Shown piece by piece: positions 46,706 through 55,261 of a DNA stretch of 64,000 nucleotides. Position numbers and translations under genes: made by a program. Origin of the DNA: Rhodobacterales bacterium (GTDB lineage Bacteria > Pseudomonadota > Alphaproteobacteria > Rhizobiales > Stappiaceae); the NCBI GenBank assembly GCA_008107755.1, contig VIRH01000095.1, positions 124,001-188,000 on the forward strand, in the 5' to 3' direction. The notes beneath the pieces were generated by a model, which saw only the letters and a list, made by a program, of their open reading frames with translations, did not search any database and was not told where the DNA came from. How positions within the stretch are numbered: the first letter of the stretch is position 1; every line of letters starts with the position of its first letter.

Positions 46706-49700
46706 TTATTCCGCGGCCTGGCCTGCCTGGAAGCGCGCCAGATGGGCGCGCAGCGCCGCCGGTTTCAGCGGTTTGTTGAAGAAGACAATATCCTTTTCGC
46801 CTGCTTCGGCCCGCACAGCCCGGCTGCGGTCCGCCGTGATCAGGATCGCGGGAATGTCGGTGCCGAATTTCCACCTGAGTTTCAGGATCGCCTCGATACC
46901 CGTTCCCGTATTGAGGTGATAGTCGGCCAGAATGACATCCGGTGTCAGCCCTTCGCTGCTGAGGTTCGAAGCGGCTTCGATCTCGTCTGCCGCGGTCACG
47001 ACAACGCAATTCCAGCTCGACAGGAGATGGCGCATGCCGCTGAGGATATCCGGCTCGTTGTCGATCGCGAGCACGCACAGTCCCTCCAGATGGCCGCCGG
47101 CGGCGGGCGCCTGCTGCACCGGCATGAGCTCAGGCAAGGCGGCCGAGCGCGGCAACTCGACGGAAAAGCATGAGCCCTTGTCCATTTCCGAACGGATGTC
47201 CACCGGATGGTTCAGAACATGACTGATCCGCTCCACGATCGAAAGCCCGAGGCCGAGGCCCTTGGCAACGCGCATGCCGTCGTCCAGACGGTGGAACTCC
47301 TGAAAGATCGCCTTCTGCTTGTTCTTAGGAATGCCCATTCCGGTATCGTGAATTTCCACATGAACGCGGTTGCCCTTTCGGCGGCAACCGACGAGCACCC
47401 GGCCAGTCTGGGTGTATTTCAAGGCGTTCGAAATCAGGTTCTGGAGAAGCCGGCGCAGGAGCCTTCTGTCCGTGCGCACCGACAGGGAGGTCGGCACGAA
47501 CCTTAGGTCCAGCCCCTTTTCCTCTGCGACCGGCTGGAAGTCGAGCGCGAGGCCTCGCAGCAGTTCATCCAGGCGGAAGACGGTCGGCTCAGGCTTCAGC
47601 GCCCCGGTATCGAGCCGTGATATGTCGAGAACGGCACCGAGAATGTCCTCGACCGATTCAAGTGCCGATTCCACATTGCGCACCAGTGAGCCGTCCTGTC
47701 CGTCTTTGAGCTTGTCGACCAGAACGGAGGCATAAAGCCGGGCGGCGTTCAGAGGCTGGAGGATGTCGTGCCCGGCAGCGGCCAGAAAGCGGGTCTTGCC
47801 GATATTGGCCTCTTCCGCGGCGTGGGTGGCTTCCACCAGCCGCTGGTTCACATGCGTCAGCTCTTCCGTTCGCTCGCGCACCCGCCGTTCCAGCGTCTCG
47901 TTGGCCTTCGCAAGCGCCTCTTCGGCCATCACCCGCTCGGTGATGTCCGTATAGGTGGTGACAATGCCGCCGTCAGGCATAGGGCTGATGCGGACCTCGA
48001 ACACGGTGCCGCTTGAGTCCAGCTTTTCCTGAAACGTCTCCTGAACGAGCACCATCTTCTCGATGCGGTCCGCGACAAGAGCCTCGACCGGTCCGGGGCC
48101 ATGTTCGCCGCGCTTTGCGTTGAAGCGCAGGATCGCATCGAGGGTGGTCCCGACCTGGCCGTATTCTGCAGGCAGTCCAAGAAGATCTCGAAACTGCCTG
48201 TTCCAGCAGATCAGGCGCAGGTCGCGGTCAAAGACGCCGATCCCCTGTCGCACCTGGTTGAGCGCGGTCTGCAGCAGGTCGCGATTGTACTGGATGGCCG
48301 CGGACGCGTCATCGAGCAGCTTGACGGCACCTTTCGTCGAGGGGTCATGCCGCTTCAGCATTAGCGTCAGGACAAGGCGGGACGAGGCCGCTCCGATGGC
48401 GCTTGCCAGAAGTTGTTCGGAGAACCGCAACAGGTTCGCGTCTGCCATGAGATTTGGATCGAGGTGAATGCCGCGCTCGCTGGCAAAACGCTGGAACGAG
48501 CGTTCGGTGCGTTCCTCGCCGAGATAACGTGCCACGGTGGCCTGCAGGTCGCCTGCGGTCACGGATATGCGCCAGTAGCGCAGGCTCGGGGTCGGGGCGA
48601 GTTCCACCGGCACGAAGACGTTGGCTTGCAGTGTTTCCGCCGGAAGCGGCTTGCGCAGGAGGGACCCGCCGATGAACAGGAGCACGTTGAGCGTTAGGCT
48701 CCACAAGGTGCCGTGGATGAAGGGGTCCATTTCGAGACCGAGCAGCGCCTGCGGTTTCAGAAGGCTGATGCCGAACGGACCCGTTTCGAGAAAACCGTCG
48801 GAGATCAGGCCGGAGCGGGCGAACGTCGGCAAAAGCAGTGTGTAGCACCACAGCAGGAAGCCGCTGCACAGGCCGCAGATCGCACCAAGCGAGGTGGCCC
48901 GGCGCCAGTACAGCGCGGCGACGAAGGCAGGAGCGAATTGCGCGATGGCGGCAAAGGACAGAAGACCGATGGAAACGAGAGCGGCGGTATCGCCGGCGGC
49001 CTTGTAGTAGGCGTAGGCCAGCAGAAGGATCGCAAAGATCGCCAGCCGACGGATCGTCAGAAGCTGGCGGCTCATGTCGCGGCCGCTGGAATTGATGATC
49101 TCGTCCACGCTGTGCCGACGCAGGAGCAGCGGCACAACGATATCGTTGGAGATCATGATGGCGAGCGCGACGGTGGCGACGATGACCATGGCCGTGCCCG
49201 CGGACAGTCCGCCGATGAATGCGAACAGCGCCAGCCAGTGCTGGCCGCCATCAATGGGCAGGGCGAGCACGTAGGTGTCCGGGTTGACGTCCTGGCCGAA
49301 GCGCAGCATGCCGGCCGCCGCAATCGGGATGACGAAGAGGTTTATCAGAACCAGATAGAGCGGAAACATCCAGCTCGCGCGGCGGAGTTCCGCATCCGAA
49401 TTGTTTTCCGTGACCGTGACGTGGAACTGGCGCGGCAGCAGGATCACGGCACAGGCCGACAAAACGGACATGACCAGCCAGTTGCTCGTGTTGAGCGGCT
49501 TTTCGAAGATCGCGGCGACTTCAGGCGCGCCTGAGATCGCGCGCACAAGGTCGACCGGCCCTGAATAGAGAAAATAGGTAACCCAGATCCCCACCGCCAG
49601 AAAAGCGATCAGCTTGACGATCGCCTCGGCCGCGATCGCCAGCATCAGCCCTTCCTGATGCTCGGTCGCATCGATATGGCGGGTGCCGAAGGCCCAGCTG

Positions 49701-50227
49701 AAGATGGCCATGCCGAGGGCGATCAGAAGCGTGATGTCCTCGAAGACCGGCACCAGCGTGTCGCCGGGCGAGATCAGCGGGCCGACCATGGTCGTCACCG
49801 ACAAGGAGACCGCCTTGAGCTGCAGGGCGATATAGGGAATGACGCCGATGACTGCGATCAGCGTGGCAAGGGCTGCCACCGACTGGCTCTTGCCGTAGCG
49901 GGCGCCGATGAAGTCGGCGATCGAGGTGATGCTCTCGGTCTTGGAGATCTGCACGATGCGGCGCAGGATCGGATAACCGAAGGCAAAGATCAGAAACGGG
50001 CCGATATAGATGGTCAGGAATTCAAGACCGCTTCGGCTCGCATTGCCGACTGATCCGAAAAACGTCCAGGATGTGCAATACACCGAGAGCGAGAGCGCGT
50101 AGATGAAGGGCCGGCCACCCTTGCGAGAGGAATAGCGACGCGGCATGCGGTCGCCATAGCTCGCGATCGCGAACAGAAGCAGGATGTAGACCGTCGCGGT
50201 CAATATCACGAGCCATCCGTGCTGCAT
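46706..50227 (-). CDS. SSF-fused hybrid sensor histidine kinase (NahK/ErcS / CbrA type)
   Basis: An 1173-residue protein. Residues 1-490 are a sodium/solute symporter-like domain with about 13 helices. A STAC-like linker (about 540-630) and a PAS domain (about 650-765) follow. The kinase has its phospho-His820 in AAGHDILQPLNAARL, then HATPase motifs (NLISNALKYT, DTGMGI, GLGLGLSI), and ends in a receiver with phospho-Asp near 1101 (VILADYHL). SSF-kinases couple nutrient flux or binding to signalling; CbrA and NahK are known examples. Convergent with the GGDEF/EAL gene. The NarL-type regulator at 43.2 kb may be its output. Confidence 0.9.
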   Translation of the reverse strand: MQHGWLVILTATVYILLLFAIASYGDRMPRRYSSRKGGRPFIYALSLSVYCTSWTFFGSVGNASRSGLEFLTIYIGPFLIFAFGYPILRRIVQISKTESITSIADFIGARYGKSQSVAALATLIAVIGVIPYIALQLKAVSLSVTTMVGPLISPGDTLVPVFEDITLLIALGMAIFSWAFGTRHIDATEHQEGLMLAIAAEAIVKLIAFLAVGIWVTYFLYSGPVDLVRAISGAPEVAAIFEKPLNTSNWLVMSVLSACAVILLPRQFHVTVTENNSDAELRRASWMFPLYLVLINLFVIPIAAAGMLRFGQDVNPDTYVLALPIDGGQHWLALFAFIGGLSAGTAMVIVATVALAIMISNDIVVPLLLRRHSVDEIINSSGRDMSRQLLTIRRLAIFAILLLAYAYYKAAGDTAALVSIGLLSFAAIAQFAPAFVAALYWRRATSLGAICGLCSGFLLWCYTLLLPTFARSGLISDGFLETGPFGISLLKPQALLGLEMDPFIHGTLWSLTLNVLLFIGGSLLRKPLPAETLQANVFVPVELAPTPSLRYWRISVTAGDLQATVARYLGEERTERSFQRFASERGIHLDPNLMADANLLRFSEQLLASAIGAASSRLVLTLMLKRHDPSTKGAVKLLDDASAAIQYNRDLLQTALNQVRQGIGVFDRDLRLICWNRQFRDLLGLPAEYGQVGTTLDAILRFNAKRGEHGPGPVEALVADRIEKMVLVQETFQEKLDSSGTVFEVRISPMPDGGIVTTYTDITERVMAEEALAKANETLERRVRERTEELTHVNQRLVEATHAAEEANIGKTRFLAAAGHDILQPLNAARLYASVLVDKLKDGQDGSLVRNVESALESVEDILGAVLDISRLDTGALKPEPTVFRLDELLRGLALDFQPVAEEKGLDLRFVPTSLSVRTDRRLLRRLLQNLISNALKYTQTGRVLVGCRRKGNRVHVEIHDTGMGIPKNKQKAIFQEFHRLDDGMRVAKGLGLGLSIVERISHVLNHPVDIRSEMDKGSCFSVELPRSAALPELMPVQQAPAAGGHLEGLCVLAIDNEPDILSGMRHLLSSWNCVVVTAADEIEAASNLSSEGLTPDVILADYHLNTGTGIEAILKLRWKFGTDIPAILITADRSRAVRAEAGEKDIVFFNKPLKPAALRAHLARFQAGQAAE

Positions 50228-50466
50228 GATCCGGCTTACCGTCCTCCCCGTCGGCTATGGTCGTTGTCCTGCGTCTTCTTTGCGCTGGTCACATCGATCC
50301 GAACACAGCTTGAGTTTGCTGTCTATTCGCCTTGCGGACAAGACATGCGGGGCCATACGGGCGCCGACCGATCACATCCGGTGAAGTATGCTTCACATCC
50401 TTTCATGTCACTTCTGCCATCAAACCGGTTATGGTCTGGCCGACGTTGGATAAGAGGACATGTCGC

Positions 50467-51639
50467 GTGACGAATTTGGTTGACCGGTTAAGCCCTGAAG
50501 CCCGGAATGCTCCGGAAAGCGGTATCGTTGAAGTCTTCAATGCAGGCCGGGAACGTCAGGATCTGATTCCCCTCTGGGCGGGTGAGGGCGATCTGCCGAC
50601 GCCCGACTTCATCTGTCAGGCGGCCGCCCAGTCGCTTGCTCGCGGCGAGACTTTCTATACCTACCAGCGCGGCATTCCGCCGTTGCGCGAGGCGCTCGCC
50701 GAGTATCACGAAGATCTTTATGGCCGTCCGTTCTCCCCGGAGCGCTTCTTCGTGACCGGGTCCGGCATGCAGTCCATCCAGCTCGCCGTGCAGGCCTCAA
50801 GCCGTCCGGGTGGTGAAGTCATCGTGCCGACCCCGGCATGGCCCAATATTTCCGCTGCCGTCGAGATTCACGGCGCGAAGGCGGTCTCGGTGCCGATGCG
50901 GTCCACGGAAGACGGTTGGCGGCTCCATCTGGAGGATGTGGAAGCGGCGATCACGCCGCGCACGACTGCCCTGTTCCTCAATTCGCCCTGCAACCCGACG
51001 GGCTGGGTTGCCGGGAAAGAGGTCCTGCAGGACTTCCTCGATCTTGCCCGCCGTCACAAGCTCTGGATCATCGCCGACGAGATCTATGCGCTGTTCTATT
51101 ACGGCGATGACCGGCGCTCACCCTCGTTCTACGATATCATCGAGGAGGACGATCAGGTCATCTTCGTCAATTCAATGTCGAAGAACTGGGCGATGACCGG
51201 TTGGCGTATCGGCTGGATCTCGGCGCCCGCGGGTCTGGGACAGGTCATCGAGAACCTGATCCAGTATTCGACTTCGGGCGTTCCGTCCTTTTCGCAATGG
51301 GCTGCCGTCACCGCGCTCAAGGAGGGCAAGGCATTTCTTCAGGAGCAGGTCCAAAGGGCCAGAACGGGCCGCGATACGGTGGTCAACGGCCTGAGGCGTC
51401 TCAATCGCGTTCAGGTCACGGTGCCGGACGGCGCGTTCTATCTCTTTTTCAGGATCGACGGCGTTGCGGACACCAGGCAATTCGCTCTGGATCTCGTTCG
51501 CCAGACCGGCGTCGGTCTCGCGCCCGGCACGGCCTTCGGCCGCGGCGGTGAAGATTATCTCAGGTTGTGCTTCGCTCGGCGCCAGGATCATCTGGAAGAA
51601 GCTGTGCGGCGAATTAGCGCTTGGCTTCCAAAGATTTAG
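50467..51639 (+). CDS. PLP-dependent class I/II aminotransferase
   Basis: A 390-residue fold-type I aminotransferase. The PLP-binding Lys239 is in NSMSKNWAMTGWRIGW. Further landmarks are NSPCNPTGWV, ADEIYALFYY and the C-terminal Arg in RLCFARRQDHLEEAVRR. A GTG start at 50467 is set by GAGGA 8 nt upstream; earlier ATGs have no ribosome site. It resembles aspartate/aromatic-type enzymes, but the substrate cannot be fixed. It is divergent from the SSF-kinase across 240 bp and precedes fixL by 74 bp. Confidence 0.88.
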   Translation: MTNLVDRLSPEARNAPESGIVEVFNAGRERQDLIPLWAGEGDLPTPDFICQAAAQSLARGETFYTYQRGIPPLREALAEYHEDLYGRPFSPERFFVTGSGMQSIQLAVQASSRPGGEVIVPTPAWPNISAAVEIHGAKAVSVPMRSTEDGWRLHLEDVEAAITPRTTALFLNSPCNPTGWVAGKEVLQDFLDLARRHKLWIIADEIYALFYYGDDRRSPSFYDIIEEDDQVIFVNSMSKNWAMTGWRIGWISAPAGLGQVIENLIQYSTSGVPSFSQWAAVTALKEGKAFLQEQVQRARTGRDTVVNGLRRLNRVQVTVPDGAFYLFFRIDGVADTRQFALDLVRQTGVGLAPGTAFGRGGEDYLRLCFARRQDHLEEAVRRISAWLPKI

Positions 51640-51713
51640 TCAATTCTCTGGTTGCTGGCCTAAGGGAAAACCCTTAAACCTTGGGCATGTGATTTGGCTT
51701 GTAGGATCAGGGA

Positions 51714-52919
51714 ATGGCGCGGGACGGTGTTCAGGACCACGACGAGGTTGCCGCCGCGGTATCCGAAGCGAGGTTGGCCAGCGTTTTCGACACGGCGGCA
51801 GATGGCATTGTCGTGATCAACGATCGCGGTCAGGTGCTCGCGTTCAACAAGGCCTGCGAGAGCCTTTTCGGATACGAAGCTGCAGACCTGCTCGGCCGTG
51901 ACGTCAAGCGTATCATGCCGGAAAGCTACGCAAGATCCCATCCGGAATACATCCAGAACTATCTCGACACCGGCGAGCGAAAGATCATCGGCATCGGCCG
52001 CGAGGTTCAGGCCCGTCACAAGGACGGAACGGTGTTTCCGATCGAGTTGTCGGTCGGCGAGGCGAAGACGCCTTTCGGTCGCCAGTTCATCGGCATTCTG
52101 CGCGACCTGCGCTCGCGCAAGCAGATCGAGGATCGTCTTGCCAAGACGCAGGCCCAGCTGGTGCACATGACGCGTATCAGTGCGCTGGACGAAATGGGCG
52201 CGGCGATCGCGCATGAACTCAATCAGCCGCTTACCGCGGTGCTGCTCTATCTTCAGTCGGTCTCCCGCAAGACGAAGCATGACGCATCGCTCGACCCTTT
52301 GATCCTGGAAGTGATCGAGAAGGCCGTGCGCGAAGCCGAGCGTGCAGGGGAGATCATCCAGCGGATGCGCCAGCTGGTCGAGAAGAAGGCACCGCAACGC
52401 GAGTCGATAGACGTGCGGGATCTCGTGCGTACCTGTCTGGAAATGGCCGAACTCGGCACCGTGGAAGGGTCGTCATTCCTGACGAGCGAATTTGCGGATG
52501 ACTTGCCCGTCTTGCAGGCCGATCCCGTCCAGATCCGCCAGATCCTCATCAATCTGCTGCGCAATGCGCGCGAGGCGGTGTCCGATCAGCCCGTGAAGAG
52601 GGTCAATCTGTCGGTTCGCCGCAACGGGGATTGGCTGGAATTCAGGGTTCAGGACAATGGCCCGGGCGTTCCGGACGAACAGGTCGAGGGATTGTTTCGG
52701 GCGTTCACAAGTATAAAACAAAAAGGAGTTGGCCTCGGTCTTGCTATCTCCCGTTCCATTGCCCAGAACCATGGTGGAGATCTGCGCCTCGAATCGAAGC
52801 CAAAAGGGGGGGGCGCTTCGTTCTTGCTGTCGTTGCCGATCGACGCCCCCGGGGATGATGCGCACGAACAGGACAGCGTCGGTGCGGGTCAAGATGAAGG
52901 TAAGGAAGAAACACGATGA
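51714..52919 (+). CDS. fixL: Oxygen sensor histidine kinase FixL
   Basis: A 401-residue soluble kinase without membrane helices. The PAS domain (about 20-135) aligns with the heme PAS of Bradyrhizobium FixL. His76 matches the proximal heme His200 and Arg96 (in IIGIGR) matches the distal Arg220, with Leu and Val at the two oxygen-pocket positions. The kinase has phospho-His167 in AIAHELNQPLTAVL, then NLLRNAREAV, DNGPGV and GLGLAISRSI. It overlaps fixJ by 4 bases. Low oxygen should release inhibition and phosphorylate FixJ. Identity rests on motif matching, strengthened by the adjacent fixJ, fixK and cco genes. Confidence 0.92.
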   Translation: MARDGVQDHDEVAAAVSEARLASVFDTAADGIVVINDRGQVLAFNKACESLFGYEAADLLGRDVKRIMPESYARSHPEYIQNYLDTGERKIIGIGREVQARHKDGTVFPIELSVGEAKTPFGRQFIGILRDLRSRKQIEDRLAKTQAQLVHMTRISALDEMGAAIAHELNQPLTAVLLYLQSVSRKTKHDASLDPLILEVIEKAVREAERAGEIIQRMRQLVEKKAPQRESIDVRDLVRTCLEMAELGTVEGSSFLTSEFADDLPVLQADPVQIRQILINLLRNAREAVSDQPVKRVNLSVRRNGDWLEFRVQDNGPGVPDEQVEGLFRAFTSIKQKGVGLGLAISRSIAQNHGGDLRLESKPKGGGASFLLSLPIDAPGDDAHEQDSVGAGQDEGKEETR

Positions 52920-53527
52920 ACGCGGACTCGGAGGCTATTTACATCGTCGATGATGACCCCGCGGTGCGTGATGCGCTGTCGGTGCTTTTCAATATGGAAG
53001 GGTTCATCGTCGAAACGTTCTCCGACGGCGATACGTTCGTGAAATCGGCGAGCAAGACGGTGCCGGCCTGCGTGATGCTGGACGTGCACATGCCGGGACG
53101 CTCGGGTATCGAGATCCTGAAGGCTCTGAACGCCGAACATTACCCCGCGCCCATCTTCATCATTTCCGGCCAGGGCGATATTCCCATGGCCGTGGAAGCC
53201 ATCCGCAACGGCGCATTCGATTTCATCGAGAAACCGTTTTCAGCCGACACGGTCCTGGAGCGCGTACGCGAAAGCATCGCGGCCATGAAGCAGCGCACCC
53301 CGGAACCGGCGGCACCGGATTTCAAGGGCGCAGACCAATTGACCCGCCGCGAGCACGAAGTGCTCAAGGAAATCACGGACGGCGCCTCGAACAAGGAAGC
53401 CGGCAGGACCCTTGGCATCAGCCCCAGGACAGTCGAGGTGCACCGGGCCCGCATCATGGAAAAGCTGGGCGCCAGAAACGCGGCTGATCTTGTGCGGATC
53501 GTGCTCGGCCGTTCGGCGACGAGCTGA
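52916..53527 (+). CDS. fixJ: Response regulator FixJ
   Basis: A 203-residue regulator. The receiver has the acidic cluster VDDDPAVRD, phospho-Asp56 in MLDVHMPG and Lys106 in IEKPF. The LuxR-type output lies at about 140-200 (LTRREHEVLKEITDGASNKEAGRTLGISPRTVEVHRARIMEKL). It is translationally coupled to fixL. FixJ activates fixK-type promoters at GTA(A/C)GTAG sites, and one such site is just downstream at 53629. A large hairpin closes the fixLJ transcript. Confidence 0.93.
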   Translation: MNADSEAIYIVDDDPAVRDALSVLFNMEGFIVETFSDGDTFVKSASKTVPACVMLDVHMPGRSGIEILKALNAEHYPAPIFIISGQGDIPMAVEAIRNGAFDFIEKPFSADTVLERVRESIAAMKQRTPEPAAPDFKGADQLTRREHEVLKEITDGASNKEAGRTLGISPRTVEVHRARIMEKLGARNAADLVRIVLGRSATS

Positions 53528-53557
53528 GTTTTATCGTATCTGATGATCGAATCCGAT

Positions 53558-53595
53558 CGGGGCTGCGCCTCGGGTTTTTAACCCGAGCAGCCCCG
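53558..53595 (+). terminator. Large hairpin ending the fixLJ transcript
   Basis: CGGGGCTGC / GCAGCCCCG outer arms (9 bp) and TCGGGTT / AACCCGA inner arms (7 bp, 3-nt loop) with a 3-nt bulge. It starts 31 nt past the fixJ stop. No T-tract follows, so it may be a processed 3' end rather than a simple terminator. Confidence 0.65.
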
Positions 53596-53628
53596 TCGCC
53601 GCACCTTTGCAGACCGTTGCCAGACACC

Positions 53629-53650
53629 GTAAGTAGTCACGCGTAAGCAA
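53629..53650 (+). promoter_or_regulatory. FixJ-type binding sites before the single-receiver gene
   Basis: GTAAGTAG (53629-53636) matches the published FixJ optimum GTAMGTAG exactly. A second, degenerate copy GTAAGCAA starts 14 bp later at 53643. A possible -10 box TATAGT lies at 53669-53674, which would put the sites at about -51 and -37. This suggests direct FixJ activation of the receiver gene. Confidence 0.65.
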
Positions 53651-53729
53651 ATCGGCCTCGAAATGTCCTATAGTAAGGGATGTTGTCGATCCGAACGGCC
53701 CTGGTGGCCGGTTGTCTGGGTGTTGCTGC

Positions 53730-54071
53730 GTGATTGTTCATATCGTTGAGGATGACTGGGCTGTAGCCGATGCCATGGCAATGGCGTTGTCGGATCATTA
53801 TACCGAATCAAGAACATATCCGGATGGAGAAACCTTTCTCGCGCAGGCAAACGTGTCTGAAGCGGATTGGGTTATCGTTGATCTTGGATTGCCCGGCATA
53901 ACCGGCGCGGAGGTCATCAGAGAGCTTCGCCGCCTTGAAACAGTCCCCAGGATCCTTGCCATCTCGGGGAGTTCACGGACCAGCATCAAGCACGCGCTCG
54001 AGCGAATTCCCCAGCTCAAGGTCCTGCGAAAACCGCTTTCCGTCGAAATGCTTTGCGAGGCGATGCAGTAG
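53730..54071 (+). CDS. Single-domain receiver protein (FixT-like candidate)
   Basis: A 113-residue stand-alone receiver with no output domain: VEDD near the N-terminus, phospho-Asp51 in VIVDLGLPG, and Lys101 in LRKP. It lies between fixJ and fixK behind a FixJ-type site. FixT proteins are small receiver-like inhibitors of FixL made under FixLJ control, and location, size and promoter fit this role. If the TTG at 53712 is the real start, three consecutive Cys (CCC) are added near the N-terminus; with Cys109 this makes four. Fe-S binding by Caulobacter FixT makes that notable. A simple phosphate sink is the alternative. Confidence 0.75.
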   Translation: MIVHIVEDDWAVADAMAMALSDHYTESRTYPDGETFLAQANVSEADWVIVDLGLPGITGAEVIRELRRLETVPRILAISGSSRTSIKHALERIPQLKVLRKPLSVEMLCEAMQ

Positions 54072-54404
54072 ATCCGACTGTGTCGCCTTTTCATCTTGCC
54101 GATCGCCCGCGCTTTCGTGTCTTTCCAAAAAACTTCGTCGTGGACCTGACCTGAGCGGCTTTCAGGCGGCGTGTGGTGCGTGCGTCAGTTCGCCCTATCC
54201 GTAGAAGCTCTTACGCATTCGACCTGATTTATTCAACGCGATCGGGGTTTAGGATCACCCTGCAATACGCGAGGCGTCGGACGGGGCGCCGCGCAATGGT
54301 GGCATGAAAAATCTCGACCTGCGGCACCGGCTACCGGTACGGGGACACGATTTGACCCATGCTGCAATCAAGGTCCGCGCATCACCTGCGCGAAGGAGGG
54401 AAAA
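54072..54404. promoter_or_regulatory. Leader/promoter region of fixK, 333 bp
   Basis: No gene is supported. An imperfect inverted element with GTAGAAGC and, on the other strand, GTAAGAGC (around 54201-54215) partly resembles FixJ half-sites. No canonical GTAMGTAG or TTGA-N6-TCAA box is present. A clear GGAGG precedes the fixK ATG. A divergent long ORF here is a codon-bias shadow. Confidence 0.4.
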
Positions 54405-55118
54405 ATGGCTTATCTTGAAGTGGCGACTTCCGCACATGGCGCCGGCATGGCGCGCGTTACACCACCGGTCTGCGCATCCGACAAGACGAACTTTTCGGAA
54501 TTCGGCGGCAAGATCGCCCGTTATGAAGCGCATTCTCTCGTCTATTACGAAGGCGATCCGGCGCGCCGGCTGTACGAGCTGGTGAAAGGCTCCGTGATGC
54601 TCTACAAGCTCCTGCCCGACGGACGGCGTCAGGTGGTCGAGGTTCTGCGGCCCGGAGATATCTTCGGTCTTGCCGGTGGAGACGAGTACGACTGCACTGC
54701 CGAAACGCTTACCGAAGCCGATGTCCAGGAAATCGATCTGCGCCAGGTTGAGCGCTCTGATGACCTGCAGCGCACCCTGACCAAATGCCTGACCAACCAG
54801 ATGCGCGTCCTGCACGAGCATGCGGTCCTTCTGGGACGGAAATCGGCAGTCGAGCGGGTTGCCAGCTTCTTCATGCATCTCGTTCCGGAACGGGGCGGCC
54901 TTGGCTGCGTCGGTCCGCGCGATGAGGGCGAGGACAGCTTCGATCTCCAGCTGCACATGACACGCCAGGAAATCGCGGACTATCTTGGCCTGACGATCGA
55001 AACCGTCAGCCGGGTCGTGTCCGACCTGAAGCGCCGCGGTGTCATCCGCGTCGACAAGGCGGACAGGATCCATCTGAACAAGGTCTGCACGCTCTGCCAT
55101 ATGACCGGCATGCACTGA
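54405..55118 (+). CDS. fixK: FixK-type CRP/FNR transcriptional activator
   Basis: A 237-residue CRP/FNR protein. The beta-roll sensor domain covers about 30-140 and the winged helix about 165-230 (MTRQEIADYLGLTIETVSRVVSDLKRRGVI). The ETVSR recognition motif is the type that reads TTGA half-sites. The N-terminus has only one Cys (in PPVCASD), so the Fe-S cluster of true FNR is unlikely, which points to FixK and control through FixLJ. The C-terminus ends in CTLCHMTG. TTGA-N6-TCAA boxes lie upstream of hemN and ccoN, its likely targets. Confidence 0.9.
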   Translation: MAYLEVATSAHGAGMARVTPPVCASDKTNFSEFGGKIARYEAHSLVYYEGDPARRLYELVKGSVMLYKLLPDGRRQVVEVLRPGDIFGLAGGDEYDCTAETLTEADVQEIDLRQVERSDDLQRTLTKCLTNQMRVLHEHAVLLGRKSAVERVASFFMHLVPERGGLGCVGPRDEGEDSFDLQLHMTRQEIADYLGLTIETVSRVVSDLKRRGVIRVDKADRIHLNKVCTLCHMTGMH

Positions 55119-55137
55119 CTTCTTCCTGACGGAACCC

Positions 55138-55174
55138 AAAAGGGCTGCGGATCGTGTCCGCGGCCCTTTTCTTT
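55138..55174 (+). terminator. Terminator of fixK
   Basis: AAAAGGGC-T-GCGGA pairs with TCCGC-G-GCCCTTTT around a 5-nt loop, followed by CTTTT. It begins 20 nt past the fixK stop. As the stem carries A-runs at its base it could also work for the convergent hemN transcript. Confidence 0.85.
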
Positions 55175-55261
55175 TGCCTGAAAAAGCCGTGGCATCAAGA
55201 GCAGGGGAAGGGGCACCAGTGTGTCGCCGCCCCAGCCGCACCGCTCTGACCTCGGCACTTG

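Noticed and set aside
51661-51676. TAAGGG-AAAA-CCCTTA hairpin before fixL
   Set aside because: Only 6 bp and no T-tract; too weak to call a terminator or an operator.
51930-52010. Suspicion that FixL lacks its heme His because Lys90 precedes IIGIGR
   Set aside because: Re-alignment showed the proximal His lies in the preceding helix (His76), which is conserved; position 90 corresponds to a non-ligand residue.
53680-53733. 17-codon ORF before the single-receiver gene
   Set aside because: It ends neatly over the GTG start, but its AAGGG directly touches the ATG, too close for a normal ribosome site; kept only as a remark in the FixT finding.
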